The notes under the pieces are model-generated. The model worked only from the letters and a program-made list of their open reading frames with translations. It was not told where the DNA came from and did no database searches. A DNA stretch of 18,507 bases from positions 1 to 18,507 of the forward strand of contig CALJLV010000047.1 of the NCBI GenBank assembly GCA_937982505.1. The letters run 5' to 3'. Within the stretch, counting starts at the first letter, position 1; each line of letters begins with the position of its first letter. Below are positions 1-7,537 of this stretch, one piece after another. The translations under genes were made by a program, and so were the position numbers. Source of the stretch: an uncultured Desulfobacteraceae bacterium. GTDB taxonomy: Bacteria > Desulfobacterota > Desulfobacteria > Desulfobacterales > UBA2174.

Positions 1-71
1 CAACGGTAATGAGGAAATTGATAACAGATGTTATATCATCCGGAGGAATATCCGCCCAGTGAAATGATTTT

Positions 72-1031
72 TTACCGGTTGGCGACCTCCACCGTCAGGT
101 GGACGAGGTCTTCGAGGTGGGCGAGGCGGGCCTTGAAGAATTCGGGCGTGTGGGCCTTGGAGGCCCGCAACGCCAGGATCGCGCCGTAGCTTCCCTGGCC
201 GAGGCGCCAGACGTGCAGATCCTCGACCCGGGTCCCCTCCACCGCCTGCACGACGGCGGCGATCTCCGCCGCCAGGCGCCGGTTCTGATCGTGGTCCAGC
301 AGCACGGCCCCGGTCTGGCGCATCAGCCCCCAGGACCAGCGGCCGATGACGACGGCGCCCACGATGCCCATGAGCGGATCGAGAAAGGTCCAGCCCCAGA
401 ACTTGCCCACGGTAAGGGCGGCGATGGCGAGGATCGAGGTCAGGGCGTCGGCCAGCACATGCAGGTAGGCGGCGCGCAGGTTGTGGTCGTGGTCGTGGTG
501 GGGGGCGTGCGCCCGGTTCTCGTGGTGGTGATGGCCGGCATTTCCGTGTTCGTGGTCCGCACCGTGGTGGTGGGGTTGCTCGCGCAGCAGCAACGCGCTG
601 GCCAGGTTCACGGCCAGGCCGATGACGGCCACCAGGATCGCTTCGTTGAACCGGATGGCCACCGGGTCGACCAGGCGACGCACCGAGGCGCCGGCCATCA
701 GGACGGCGATCAGCGCCAGCAGCAGGGCGCTGGAATAGCCGGCCAGGTCGCCGACCTTGCCGGTGCCGAAGGTGAAGCGCGGATTGTCCCGGTGGCGGCG
801 GGCGAAAGCATAGGCCGCGGCCGTGATCCCCATGGCCGAGGCGTGGCTGGCCATGTGCCAGCCGTCGGCCAGCAGCGCCATCGATCCGAAAGCCAGCCCG
901 GCGACGACCTCGGCGACCATGGTCGCCAGGGTCAACGCGATCACCGCCCAGGTGCGCCGTTCGTGGGTCCGCTGGTCGGCCGCGAAATAGCAGTGGTCGT
1001 GCGCGCAGACGTAAGGCAAGGAATCATCCAT
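72..1031 (-). CDS. dmeF: CDF-family cobalt/nickel efflux protein, DmeF type
   Basis: 319-residue inner-membrane cation diffusion facilitator, expected to export Co2+/Ni2+ in exchange for protons. The N-terminus (VCAHDHCYFA) and the following hydrophobic segments match the DmeF branch. The transport-site motif of the second helix is visible in LADGWHMASHA and that of the fifth in HVLADALTS. A long histidine-rich loop lies between the fourth and fifth membrane segments (about residues 154-184), as is usual for Co/Ni/Zn CDF proteins, and a short cytoplasmic domain follows. It is the last gene of a six-gene minus-strand operon, and its ATG overlaps the end of the TrmO-like gene by 8 bases, so the two are probably translationally coupled. 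A metal exporter behind a metal-type importer suggests homeostasis. Family certain, metal specificity inferred. Confidence 0.9.
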   Translation of the reverse strand: MDDSLPYVCAHDHCYFAADQRTHERRTWAVIALTLATMVAEVVAGLAFGSMALLADGWHMASHASAMGITAAAYAFARRHRDNPRFTFGTGKVGDLAGYSSALLLALIAVLMAGASVRRLVDPVAIRFNEAILVAVIGLAVNLASALLLREQPHHHGADHEHGNAGHHHHENRAHAPHHDHDHNLRAAYLHVLADALTSILAIAALTVGKFWGWTFLDPLMGIVGAVVIGRWSWGLMRQTGAVLLDHDQNRRLAAEIAAVVQAVEGTRVEDLHVWRLGQGSYGAILALRASKAHTPEFFKARLAHLEDLVHLTVEVANR

Positions 1032-1584
1032 GACCTTCCGGCCCTTCTTCCGCCATGTCCTGGTGAATCCGTTCCATCCATTCCGGCACCGCGGTGCCTT
1101 CGATCTTCAATGCATAATGCACGTACGGCTTGATGTCCACGATGGGGCTGCCGTCCACCGCGTCGAGGCCCCGGACACGGAGCACGTTCTCCCGGCGCTC
1201 CAGCAGTCGCACCGCGGTCACCAGCACCGGGTTGGGCCGGGCCGGGCTGCAGGTGGCGAAGATGCCTTGCTCGGGCAGGTCCCCGCGCCCCATGGGGTGC
1301 ACCCGCCGCAGGCCGCGCCGCTCGGGCGGCACCAGGTGCGGCCAGTAGAGGACCAGGATGTGGGAGAACCCCTCCACCCCGTCCAGAACCCCGTCCAGGG
1401 CCGGGTCGATTACCAGTTCAGCCACGGCCTGCCGCTGGCGCCGATGGGCCGTGCGGATCTTGTCCAGCCGATCGGCCAGGGTCAGCCCGGCATCGGTGGC
1501 CGTGAGCATCGGCGCCTTGATCGGGCTGCGCACCACGCCGACAGGGTAGAGGGTAAGGGGTTCGGTGGCGATGTTCTCGGCCAT
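1024..1584 (-). CDS. TrmO-like (TsaA/YaeB family) SAM-dependent methyltransferase homologue
   Basis: 186 residues. The family's founding member TrmO methylates N6 of t6A37 in tRNA-Thr using SAM through a beta-barrel fold. Family hallmarks are visible: a start region with YPVGVVRSP, GIFATCSPARPNPV in the middle and VDGSPIVDIKPYV near the end. The ATRSP motif of bacterial TrmO is ATCSP here, as I recall for the archaeal-like branch often found beside metal genes, so a role other than tRNA modification is possible. The start at 1584 is chosen because AAGGAG sits 6 bases upstream; the open frame extends to 1797, but that part is antisense-like sequence overlapping fmdE. It lies 49 bases after the FmdE gene and overlaps dmeF by 8 bases. 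Family sure, substrate open. Confidence 0.85.
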   Translation of the reverse strand: MAENIATEPLTLYPVGVVRSPIKAPMLTATDAGLTLADRLDKIRTAHRRQRQAVAELVIDPALDGVLDGVEGFSHILVLYWPHLVPPERRGLRRVHPMGRGDLPEQGIFATCSPARPNPVLVTAVRLLERRENVLRVRGLDAVDGSPIVDIKPYVHYALKIEGTAVPEWMERIHQDMAEEGPEGHG

Positions 1585-1633
1585 GGAGGACTCCTTGGGG
1601 GAAATTGGAAAAGACGCCGAACGCGCCGCCTGG

Positions 1634-2245
1634 TCAGGTGCTCCGTCCCGCGCAATCCCGGCAGAACCGGCTCCCCTTGACCGGCTCCATCTTGGTGGCC
1701 ATGGTCGGCTCCCCGCAGGCGGCGCACGGCTCGCTGGGGGCGATGCGGGCCTTGGGGGGCAGTTCCACGGCGGCGGCCTCGATCTTGAACAGATCATCCA
1801 GCGGCATCTCCAGGATCTGGTGGCTTCGCTGGCGGTGGCGCTGGGCGAAGCGCTCTTTTTCCTCGGCGTCGGCCTGGCCGCTGACCACTTTCTGGATCAG
1901 GGCCATGTGTTCGGGATCGGGCGCGAAGGCCCCCGGCTTGAGGGCCACCCTCACCCCCTGACCCGTCTTGCGGCTCAGCAGGGTCAGGACCATTTTGCCG
2001 TGATCGCGGTAGATGAAGTTGCCTTTGCCGAAGGTGCAGCCGGTGAGCACCTGGACCGCGTCGGCCGAGCAGGCGTCGGTCTCCACGATGGCCACCACCT
2101 CCTCGTCCTGGGAGCGTTGTTGCGCCAGCCGATCCATGGCGGCCCGGGCCGCTCGGTACCCGATGGACACTCCCGGGCACAGGTGGCCGTGAAATTCCAG
2201 GCAGCGTTTGAAATCCTCGCGGTTCAGCACCTCTTCAACTTTCAT
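1634..2245 (-). CDS. FmdE-family protein with C-terminal zinc ribbon
   Basis: 203 residues from the ATG at 2245. FmdE-domain proteins were named from the molybdenum formylmethanofuran dehydrogenase operon; in bacteria without that enzyme they are thought to bind or deliver metals. The hallmark FHGHLCPG is at about residues 18-25, offering His and Cys ligands. A second conserved block (CTFGKGNFIYRDHGK) is in the middle, and a CxxC...CxxC zinc ribbon (CAACGEP...FCRDC) closes the protein. The start at 2245 has GGAGGAG just upstream. An alternative ATG at 2303-2305 touches the stop of the ATPase gene but has only a weak, distant ribosome site. Lying directly behind a BtuCD-like transporter supports a metal or oxyanion role; no substrate can be read from sequence. 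Confidence 0.85.
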   Translation of the reverse strand: MKVEEVLNREDFKRCLEFHGHLCPGVSIGYRAARAAMDRLAQQRSQDEEVVAIVETDACSADAVQVLTGCTFGKGNFIYRDHGKMVLTLLSRKTGQGVRVALKPGAFAPDPEHMALIQKVVSGQADAEEKERFAQRHRQRSHQILEMPLDDLFKIEAAAVELPPKARIAPSEPCAACGEPTMATKMEPVKGSRFCRDCAGRST

Positions 2246-2305
2246 GATCTCCTCCGATGAAAATGGATTCCCTTCAAGTTGCCGGTATGCCTTAACTTTC
2301 GTCAT

Positions 2306-3076
2306 TCATCGGTCACTGTCTCTTCCGTTGGGCACCACCACCACCTGCCCGGCGTGGCGCAGGATGTCCACCTGGACCCCGTAGACCGCGGCCACCATCT
2401 CGGCGTTGATCTCCTCGGGCCGGCCCCAGGCGAACACCTCGCCCTGCTTGATGAAGACAAACCGGTCCACGAAGCGCAGGGCCAGGTTCAGGTCATGCAT
2501 GGTCATCACCGCCGCCAGCCGGTGTTCCTTGACCACCCGGCGCACCGTGCCGAGGATCTCGATCTGGTTTTTCAGATCCAGGCTGCTGGTGGGTTCGTCC
2601 AGGAGCAGAACCCGCGGCTCCTGGACCAGGGCCCGGGCGATGCAGACCTTTTGCAGTTCGCCGCCGCTCATGGCGTTGATGTCCCGCAGGGCCAGATGGT
2701 CGAGCCCCAGTTGGTGCAGGGCCGCGCTCACCTTGTGCAGATCCTCGTGGCTCACCTTCCACCCCATGTGGGGCTTTCGGCCCAGGAGCACGGCGTCGAA
2801 GGTGGTCATGCGGCCGGCCTCGTTGTTCTGGGCCACGTAGCCCAGGCGCCGGGCGATCTGGTCGCTGCGCAGGGAAAAGACATCGGTCTTCTCGATGGTC
2901 ACGCTGCCGGCCCTGGGCCGGATCATGGCGTTGATGCAGCGCAGCAGGGTGGTCTTGCCCACGCCGTTGGGCCCGAGGATGGCCAAAACTTCGCCGGCCT
3001 CCAGGGAGAAGCCCAGGTTCTTCAGCACCAGACCGGACCCGTTGTAACCGACTTGAATGTCTCGCACCGACAGCAT
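2306..3076 (-). CDS. ABC transporter ATP-binding protein, FepC/BtuD type
   Basis: 256-residue cytoplasmic ATPase driving a BtuCD/FecCD-type importer. Walker A GPNGVGKTT is at about residues 35-43, the Q-loop is in YVAQNNEAG, the signature is MSGGELQ (Met in place of the usual Leu), Walker B is VLLLDEPTSSLD and the switch His is in MTMHDLNLA. Length is normal for COG1120. The start codon overlaps the permease stop (TGATG), indicating translational coupling. The next open frame begins immediately after its TGA. Together with the permease and binding protein it forms a complete importer. Confidence 0.93.
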   Translation of the reverse strand: MLSVRDIQVGYNGSGLVLKNLGFSLEAGEVLAILGPNGVGKTTLLRCINAMIRPRAGSVTIEKTDVFSLRSDQIARRLGYVAQNNEAGRMTTFDAVLLGRKPHMGWKVSHEDLHKVSAALHQLGLDHLALRDINAMSGGELQKVCIARALVQEPRVLLLDEPTSSLDLKNQIEILGTVRRVVKEHRLAAVMTMHDLNLALRFVDRFVFIKQGEVFAWGRPEEINAEMVAAVYGVQVDILRHAGQVVVVPNGRDSDR

Positions 3077-4149
3077 CAGCGCACCCGTCCGCGAATCAGC
3101 AGGTAAAGAAAGGTGGGCGCGCCCAGAAAGGCGGTGAGCACGGCCACCGGCAGTACATGGGGGGCCAGGATCAGGCGCGCCACGGTGTCCGAGGCCAGCA
3201 GCAGCACGGCGCCGCTCAGGCCGGCGGCCGGCATGACGAAGCGATGGTCGTCACCGATGAGCCGGCGCACGATGTGGGGGCAGATCAGTCCCACGAAGCC
3301 GATGACCCCCAGAAAGGAAACGATGATGGCGGTGATCAGGGAGGCCACGATCATGCCGAGCATCCGGACCCTCTCCACCCGAACCCCCAGGCTGCGAGCC
3401 GTTTCGTCGCCGGCGTCGATGGCGTTGTAGTTCCAGCGGTTGGCGATAAAATAGGCCAGCCCCAGGGCCACGGCCACCGCCATGAAGCCCACCTCGCGCC
3501 ATCCGGCCCGGCCCACGTCGCCGAAGGTCCAGAAGACCATGGCCGCCAGTTGCACGTCGTCGGCGAAGTACTGGAGAAACATGGTGCCGGCCGAAAAAAG
3601 CGACCCCAGGGCCACCCCGCTCAGGACCATCACCTCCGGGGTGGCGCCCCGCAGCCGGGCGATGGCGATGATCACCAGGGAGGTGGCCATGCAGGCCGCA
3701 AAAGCCGCCAGGGTGGTCAGGTAGGGGTTGGCGATGGTCACGGCCCCCACCGCGGTGGACTGCATGGTGCCGGCGTCCAGGAGCATGACGGCAAAGGCCG
3801 CCCCGAAGGCCCCGGCCTGGGAAAGGCCCAGAGTGAAGGGCGAGCCCAGGGGATTGCGCAGGATGGACTGCATGGCCGCCCCGGCCGCGGCCAGGCCGGC
3901 CCCGGCCAGCAGGGCCGCCAGGGCATGGGGCAGGCGGATGCTGCGGATGATGATCTGAAAGCGCGGATCGGTCTCCAGGCCGGCCAGGGCCCGGACCACC
4001 TGATCGGCCGGCACGCGCACCGCTCCCAGGGAGACGGCCATGACCAGCAGTAGCGCGCCCAGCAGGGCCAGGCCCGCCACGAAAGAGACCTTGCGGCCCA
4101 CGTAGGCCGTGTAGCCGGAGGGAATATGGCCGTGGTTCAGATGCGACAT
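3076..4149 (-). CDS. FecCD/BtuC-family ABC transporter permease
   Basis: 357 residues with about nine to ten hydrophobic segments. It is the membrane channel of a metal-chelate, cobalamin or oxyanion importer. FecCD hallmarks are visible: LRNPLGSPFTLGLSQAGAFG near residue 115, and close to the C-terminus GFVGLICPHIVRRLIGDDHR, the cytoplasmic loop that contacts the ATPase, followed by ASDTVARL. The start at 4149 follows the binding-protein stop by one base (TGA-G-ATG), with a GAGG upstream; the longer frame to 4215 lies inside the previous gene and was rejected. BtuC-type permeases carry haem, siderophores, B12 and, in Haemophilus MolBC, molybdate/tungstate. The sequence alone does not decide the cargo. 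Confidence 0.93.
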   Translation of the reverse strand: MSHLNHGHIPSGYTAYVGRKVSFVAGLALLGALLLVMAVSLGAVRVPADQVVRALAGLETDPRFQIIIRSIRLPHALAALLAGAGLAAAGAAMQSILRNPLGSPFTLGLSQAGAFGAAFAVMLLDAGTMQSTAVGAVTIANPYLTTLAAFAACMATSLVIIAIARLRGATPEVMVLSGVALGSLFSAGTMFLQYFADDVQLAAMVFWTFGDVGRAGWREVGFMAVAVALGLAYFIANRWNYNAIDAGDETARSLGVRVERVRMLGMIVASLITAIIVSFLGVIGFVGLICPHIVRRLIGDDHRFVMPAAGLSGAVLLLASDTVARLILAPHVLPVAVLTAFLGAPTFLYLLIRGRVR

Positions 4150-4150
4150 C

Positions 4151-5299
4151 TCAAGGCGCCTCGACCACGATGGGCGAAAAGGCCAGGCCGCCGAATTGGG
4201 CCTTGAGGATTTCAAACGCCGGCGCCCCGTTGATGAAGGTGCAGATCTCTTCGGCCCTGGCCATGGGCTCGATATCCGCGAAGCGCTCCGGATACAGGAC
4301 CTTGCCGACGTAGTAGGCGTTGGCGAAGATGGCCTCGAAGTTCTGGGTGTAGGCGTTGTAGGGGAAAAGGCCGTAGACTTGCCCCTGGCGCACCGCCGAG
4401 AGGGCCTGGTAGGCCGGATCGCGGCGTAGCTGGTCCAGGGCGTTGGCCCCCGGATCGAGGCGCAGGGTGGAAACGTCGAGAAAGATCACCTCCGGGTCCC
4501 AGGCCACGATCTGCTCCTTGGCCACGTTGGCGTGGGAGATGGGTTTCCGCGGGTCGCAAAGGACCGCGGCCACGTTGCGGGTGCGGGTCATGGCAAAGGG
4601 GGCGAAGGACGGCTCGGTGGACTGAAACCCGTGGGGGCCGGCCTGGGCCAGGCCGCCGATGTAGCAAACCGGCCGCCGCTCGTCGGGCAGATCCCGGGTG
4701 CGCCGGTCCAGATCTTGCTCCAGGGCGTCGAAATAGGCGATCACGGTTTCGGCCCGGGCCGTTTGGCCCATGATTTCACCCATGAGGCGCAGGGCCTGGT
4801 TGAGCTGAGCGCGGCCGTAGGTCAGGTTCCCGTATTCCAGGACCACCACCGGGATGCCGGTTTTGGCCTGGAGCTGGTCCGGGGCCGGGCCACGGTTGGC
4901 GTAGGTCTTGAAAATCACCTGGGGCCGCGGATCGAGGCCGGCGATGAGCTCCGGGTTGTCATGGCCCCGCAGTTCTCCGAAGAGCGGCAGCGCCGCGAAC
5001 CGGGGGTTGGCGATGGCATAGGGCCGGGCGTCCACCGGAGCATTGCCCAGCTCGAGGCTGTCCACCGCCACGACCCGATCCTGGGCCTGGATGTAGGTGA
5101 GCAGGCGCAGACACCCCGGACCGGAGCAGATCACCCGTTCCACGGTTGCGGGAAGGGTCAGCCGGCGGCCGGCGGCATCCGTGATGCGGCGGGCGTCGGC
5201 GGCCCAGGACGGGCCGGCCAGGAAAAGGAGTGCGGCGGCCCAAAAATGAAGGGCGAACCGTTTTGGCCGGGGCCAAGATCCAGGATTCGATACAGGCAT
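4151..5299 (-). CDS. Periplasmic substrate-binding protein of BtuF/FepB family (PF01497)
   Basis: 382 residues. A Sec signal peptide spans about residues 1-33 (basic start, hydrophobic core, then PSWA-AD) with no lipobox, so a soluble periplasmic protein is expected. The mature protein opens with ITDAAGRRLTLPATVERVICSG, typical of class III binding proteins, and contains FKTYANRGPAPDQLQ, GIPVVVLEYGNL, GPHGFQSTEP and a C-terminal VYGLFPYNAYTQNF block. These last blocks mark a branch I recall from methanogens and sulfate reducers, usually annotated only as iron-complex transport. The start at 5299 was chosen for the signal peptide and an upstream GAGG; the frame reaches 5473, but that extension covers the leader hairpin. 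First gene of the operon; cargo unknown. Confidence 0.9.
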   Translation of the reverse strand: MPVSNPGSWPRPKRFALHFWAAALLFLAGPSWAADARRITDAAGRRLTLPATVERVICSGPGCLRLLTYIQAQDRVVAVDSLELGNAPVDARPYAIANPRFAALPLFGELRGHDNPELIAGLDPRPQVIFKTYANRGPAPDQLQAKTGIPVVVLEYGNLTYGRAQLNQALRLMGEIMGQTARAETVIAYFDALEQDLDRRTRDLPDERRPVCYIGGLAQAGPHGFQSTEPSFAPFAMTRTRNVAAVLCDPRKPISHANVAKEQIVAWDPEVIFLDVSTLRLDPGANALDQLRRDPAYQALSAVRQGQVYGLFPYNAYTQNFEAIFANAYYVGKVLYPERFADIEPMARAEEICTFINGAPAFEILKAQFGGLAFSPIVVEAP

Positions 5300-5362
5300 C
5301 GGCACATCCTCGTTTGGGGGTCTGATCGGATCCGGCGTCCGGCCGGGCCGTTCAAACAGAAA

Positions 5363-5414
5363 CGCCACGATGGTTCTCTTTCCTCTTGCGGGAAAGGTGC
5401 GAACCTTCGTGGCG
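5363..5414 (-). promoter_or_regulatory. Long leader hairpin, possible attenuator or RNA switch
   Basis: In the leader of the transport operon the minus strand forms an 8-bp outer stem (CGCCACGA with TCGTGGCG), one A-A mismatch, a 5-bp GGTTC/GAACC stem and an inner CTTTCC/GGAAAG hairpin with loop CGCAAGA. The 3' arm is followed by a U-rich stretch (TTTCTGTTT at about 5361-5353), so it could act as a terminator. It ends about 60 bases before the start codon. I could not match it to a cobalamin, Moco or NiCo riboswitch by eye. Confidence 0.5.
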
Positions 5415-5426
5415 CGCGGGTGAACC

Positions 5427-5570
5427 CGGCTCGGCGAGGAGAAGTTGCACCGCCGTGATCCGGGCATCGGCATCTATGGATTCGAGACTGACACGGCCGC
5501 GGCTTCGTGCCGCAGTTGGTGATCCCATCTATAGGAAACCCGGGAAAGGGTGTCAAGCCTCGCCGAGCCG
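5427..5570. repeat. 13-bp inverted repeat pair bracketing the promoter
   Basis: CGGCTCGGCGAGG at 5427-5439 and its exact complement CCTCGCCGAGCCG at 5558-5570. Each arm contains the palindrome CTCGCCGAG. One copy lies immediately upstream of the -35 box and the other about 90 bases inside the leader. Because the distal copy is outside the transcript, a DNA-level operator pair is more likely than RNA folding. In GC-rich DNA chance remains possible. Confidence 0.4.
5528..5556 (-). promoter_or_regulatory. Sigma70 promoter of the metal-transport operon
   Basis: On the minus strand TTGACA (5556-5551) is a perfect -35 box. After exactly 17 bases comes TATAGA (5533-5528), a 5/6 match to the -10 box. 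Transcription would start near 5521, giving a leader of about 220 nt before the binding-protein ATG at 5299. It lies just downstream of the GAF gene stop (5669), so it separates the two transcription units. Confidence 0.75.
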
Positions 5571-5668
5571 TGCGCCGGAAAAGACGGGTTCTTCTTGCCG
5601 TCCGGTCAGCGACAAGAGAATGGCGTCTTTTCCCCGGCGCCGGGTGCCGGCGAACGGGCCCGGGGCGA

Positions 5669-6712
5669 TCAGGCGGGCTTTTTCATCCGGCCGTAATCGA
5701 TGGCCCGCTGGATGGCGATTCCGCCCTGTTCGGCCACGGCCATGGCGAACTGGATTTCCGCGTGGGAAAAATAGCGCACCTCGGCCGTGAGCAGGCGCAG
5801 GATCCCGATGGTCTCGTCGTCCACGGTGATGGGCACGGCCAGGATGCTGCTGATCCCCTCGGATTCGGCTTCCTTGTGGTAGAGGGTGTGGATGTCGGTC
5901 TTGGCGTCCGGAATCACCACGGGGTCGCCCTGCTGGACGTAGTAGGTGGCCATCTCCTCGTCCAGGGGGCCCCGCTGGAGGTAGGACTGGCTCAGTCCGT
6001 AGGCGGCCTTGAGGGCCAGCTTCCCCGTGGGGGTCTCGATGAGGCGGATGGTGGCCGCCTTGAGGCCCATCACCTGGGGCAGACGGGTGACGATCAGATC
6101 CAGGATCTTGTCCAGTTCGTAGGTGGCGTTGATGGTCTTGCCGATCTCGTGGATGGCCTTGAAGTAATTCAGTTGGGCCTGCTGCTCCTTGAAGACCCGG
6201 GCATTCTGGATGGCGATTCCCGACTGCTCGCCCAAGGCCGCCACGAAGGCGATCTCCTGGGCGGTGTAGGTGCGCGGGCGCCGGGCCAGCAGCCTCAGGA
6301 TCCCGCTGATCTGGCCGCGGATGGGGATGGGCACCACCAGGATGCTGCGGATCCCCTCCTGCCGCGTGGCTTCGGGGAACTTGATGCGCGGGTCGCTGCC
6401 CGCGTCCTGGATGAGGATCGGCTCTCCGCCGAGGGCCTTGAAGATCGGCTCCTCGGTGTCGATGGCCCCGCGGTTGAGGTAGGCCTGGCTCAGGCCGTGG
6501 GCCGCGCGCAGGACCAGGCGCTTGCCCGAGGGATCCAGAAGCCGGATCGTGGCCGCGTCCACGTCGAGGATCTCGGGGACCTTGCGGGTGATCAGTCCGA
6601 AGACCTCGTCCGGATCGAGGCTGGCGGTGATGGCCTTGGTGACCTGGATGAACAGATCCAGGAAGGATTTTTCAGTTTTTCCCGCCGCGGTCTGAGCTGC
6701 GCTGTCTGCCAT
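5669..6712 (-). CDS. Tandem GAF-domain sensory protein
   Basis: 347 residues, predicted cytoplasmic, with no membrane segment. A short N-terminal helix is followed by two GAF domains: the first at about residues 25-165 (begins ITASLDPDEVFGLIT, ends EIAFVAALGEQSGIAIQNA), then a linker helix, and the second at about 195-340 (INATYELDKILDLIV to IQFAMAVAEQGGIAIQRA). The two halves resemble each other closely (AATIRLLDPSGKRLVLRAAHGLSQAYLNRG and AATIRLIETPTGKLALKAAYGLSQSYLQRG, compared in pieces), pointing to internal duplication. No kinase, cyclase or DNA-binding output domain is present, so it must act through a partner or as a ligand sink. AAAGGAAA precedes the ATG. Ligand unknown. Confidence 0.85.
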   Translation of the reverse strand: MADSAAQTAAGKTEKSFLDLFIQVTKAITASLDPDEVFGLITRKVPEILDVDAATIRLLDPSGKRLVLRAAHGLSQAYLNRGAIDTEEPIFKALGGEPILIQDAGSDPRIKFPEATRQEGIRSILVVPIPIRGQISGILRLLARRPRTYTAQEIAFVAALGEQSGIAIQNARVFKEQQAQLNYFKAIHEIGKTINATYELDKILDLIVTRLPQVMGLKAATIRLIETPTGKLALKAAYGLSQSYLQRGPLDEEMATYYVQQGDPVVIPDAKTDIHTLYHKEAESEGISSILAVPITVDDETIGILRLLTAEVRYFSHAEIQFAMAVAEQGGIAIQRAIDYGRMKKPA

Positions 6713-6756
6713 CGAAATTTCCTTTCGCTGTTGGTGAATCGGATCAAGGTCGAACC

Positions 6757-6784
6757 ATTACCACTACCCGTGAAGGAAAATCAA
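6757..6784 (-). promoter_or_regulatory. Possible promoter of the GAF gene
   Basis: On the minus strand TTGATT (6784-6779), a 16-base spacer and GGTAAT (6762-6757) form a moderate sigma70 match about 45 bases upstream of the ATG. Only 4-5 of 6 positions match in each box, so this is tentative. Confidence 0.3.
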
Positions 6785-7098
6785 TCGCGGAAGGGCTTCA
6801 AACCGCGGACCCGGCCCCTTCGTTTTTCGGGTGTCCGGCCAGATGCGGCGTGCGCTGGTTTACGGCGCAATCACGAAGGTGGGGATTGACGGATGTCTGA
6901 TAGGCGATCCCCATCCCCTGGGCCGCGGATTTGAAACAGGCCACGGTATCGCGACTTGAAAAGAAAGGCCGGAAAAGGTGACAAGGGGCCTGAAACCCAT
7001 ATTGGCGGATGCCTTGGAGAGATGGATCATTTCGCGGCATTCCGGGGTGCAGACAAGGCGGCTTTTGCCTTTTTGGGATTCATCCCCATGTCTTTAGG

Positions 7099-7183
7099 AA
7101 GTGCGGATCCCTCGTCGCTGGCGCTCCTCGGGATGACACGCTTTCCCAACGTCATTCTGAACGCCAGTGAAGAATCCGCACTT
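7099..7183. repeat. Imperfect 85-bp hairpin repeat (PEERQRRG type)
   Basis: Perfect 10-bp ends (AAGTGCGGAT at 7099-7108, ATCCGCACTT at 7174-7183) enclose partly complementary inner arms (GGCGCTCCTCGGGATGAC and GTCATTCTGAACGCC). The left arm, translated on the minus strand, gives the familiar 'VIPRSASDEG/CHPEERQRRG' strings, so this is a dispersed intergenic hairpin and not a gene. Confidence 0.7.
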
Positions 7184-7293
7184 GGAAAAAGGGGCGGGAA
7201 GTCGTGGCAATCGGGATGATATGCATGCTGGACGGGGCTTTGGGGATGTCTTTTTCTGCCTTTGCCCGGATTTCTCCCGTTGGGATTTTGAAC

Positions 7294-7332
7294 TGCGGGT
7301 CCCTCGTCGCTGACGCTCCTCGGGATGACACG
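7294..7332. repeat. Second, half copy of the PEERQRRG repeat
   Basis: 39 bases matching the left arm of the 7099 hairpin at all but two positions (G for A and A for G). The right arm is missing. A further fragment, CTCCTCGGGACGACACGGG, follows at about 7349, suggesting local duplication of the arm. Confidence 0.7.
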
Positions 7333-7422
7333 GGAGGGAGGGGGTACTCCTCGGGACGACACGGGAGGGGGACCCGGGATGAAACGATTCATGAAGGATT
7401 CGCCCGTGGAGGCCGCATTGAC

Positions 7423-7451
7423 TTGACATCCGTGCCGCCGGCTCCAATAGT
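7423..7451 (+). promoter_or_regulatory. Promoter of the His-rich protein gene
   Basis: TTGACA (7423-7428), 17 bases, then AATAGT (7446-7451). The -35 box is perfect and the -10 matches 4/6. It reads into the His-rich gene with a leader of about 80 nt. Confidence 0.5.
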
Positions 7452-7537
7452 TCGTATTATCACGCGGCCGTCCACCTGGAGCAGCGAACCGGCCTTGTTT
7501 ACGGATCAGCCTCAGCAACCCGCAACCGGAGGGCGCC

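Larger units (their letters stand above)
6785..7422. other. Gene-poor stretch with intergenic repeats
   Basis: About 640 bases between the divergent GAF and His-rich genes. Open frames here are short, lack ribosome sites and show no family resemblance. The second half holds 'PEERQRRG'-type repeats (separate entries). From 6785 to 7098 I see nothing recognisable. Confidence 0.5.

Noticed and set aside
99..1133. Plus-strand frame opposite dmeF
   Set aside because: Low-complexity Val/Gly/Gln-rich antisense reading of a well-supported gene.
5300..5521. Cobalamin riboswitch in the transporter leader
   Set aside because: I could not find a B12-box-like element; a BtuCD-type transporter alone is not enough.
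6798..7040. 80-codon minus-strand ORF upstream of the GAF gene
   Set aside because: No ribosome site, no family resemblance and it covers the likely GAF promoter region.
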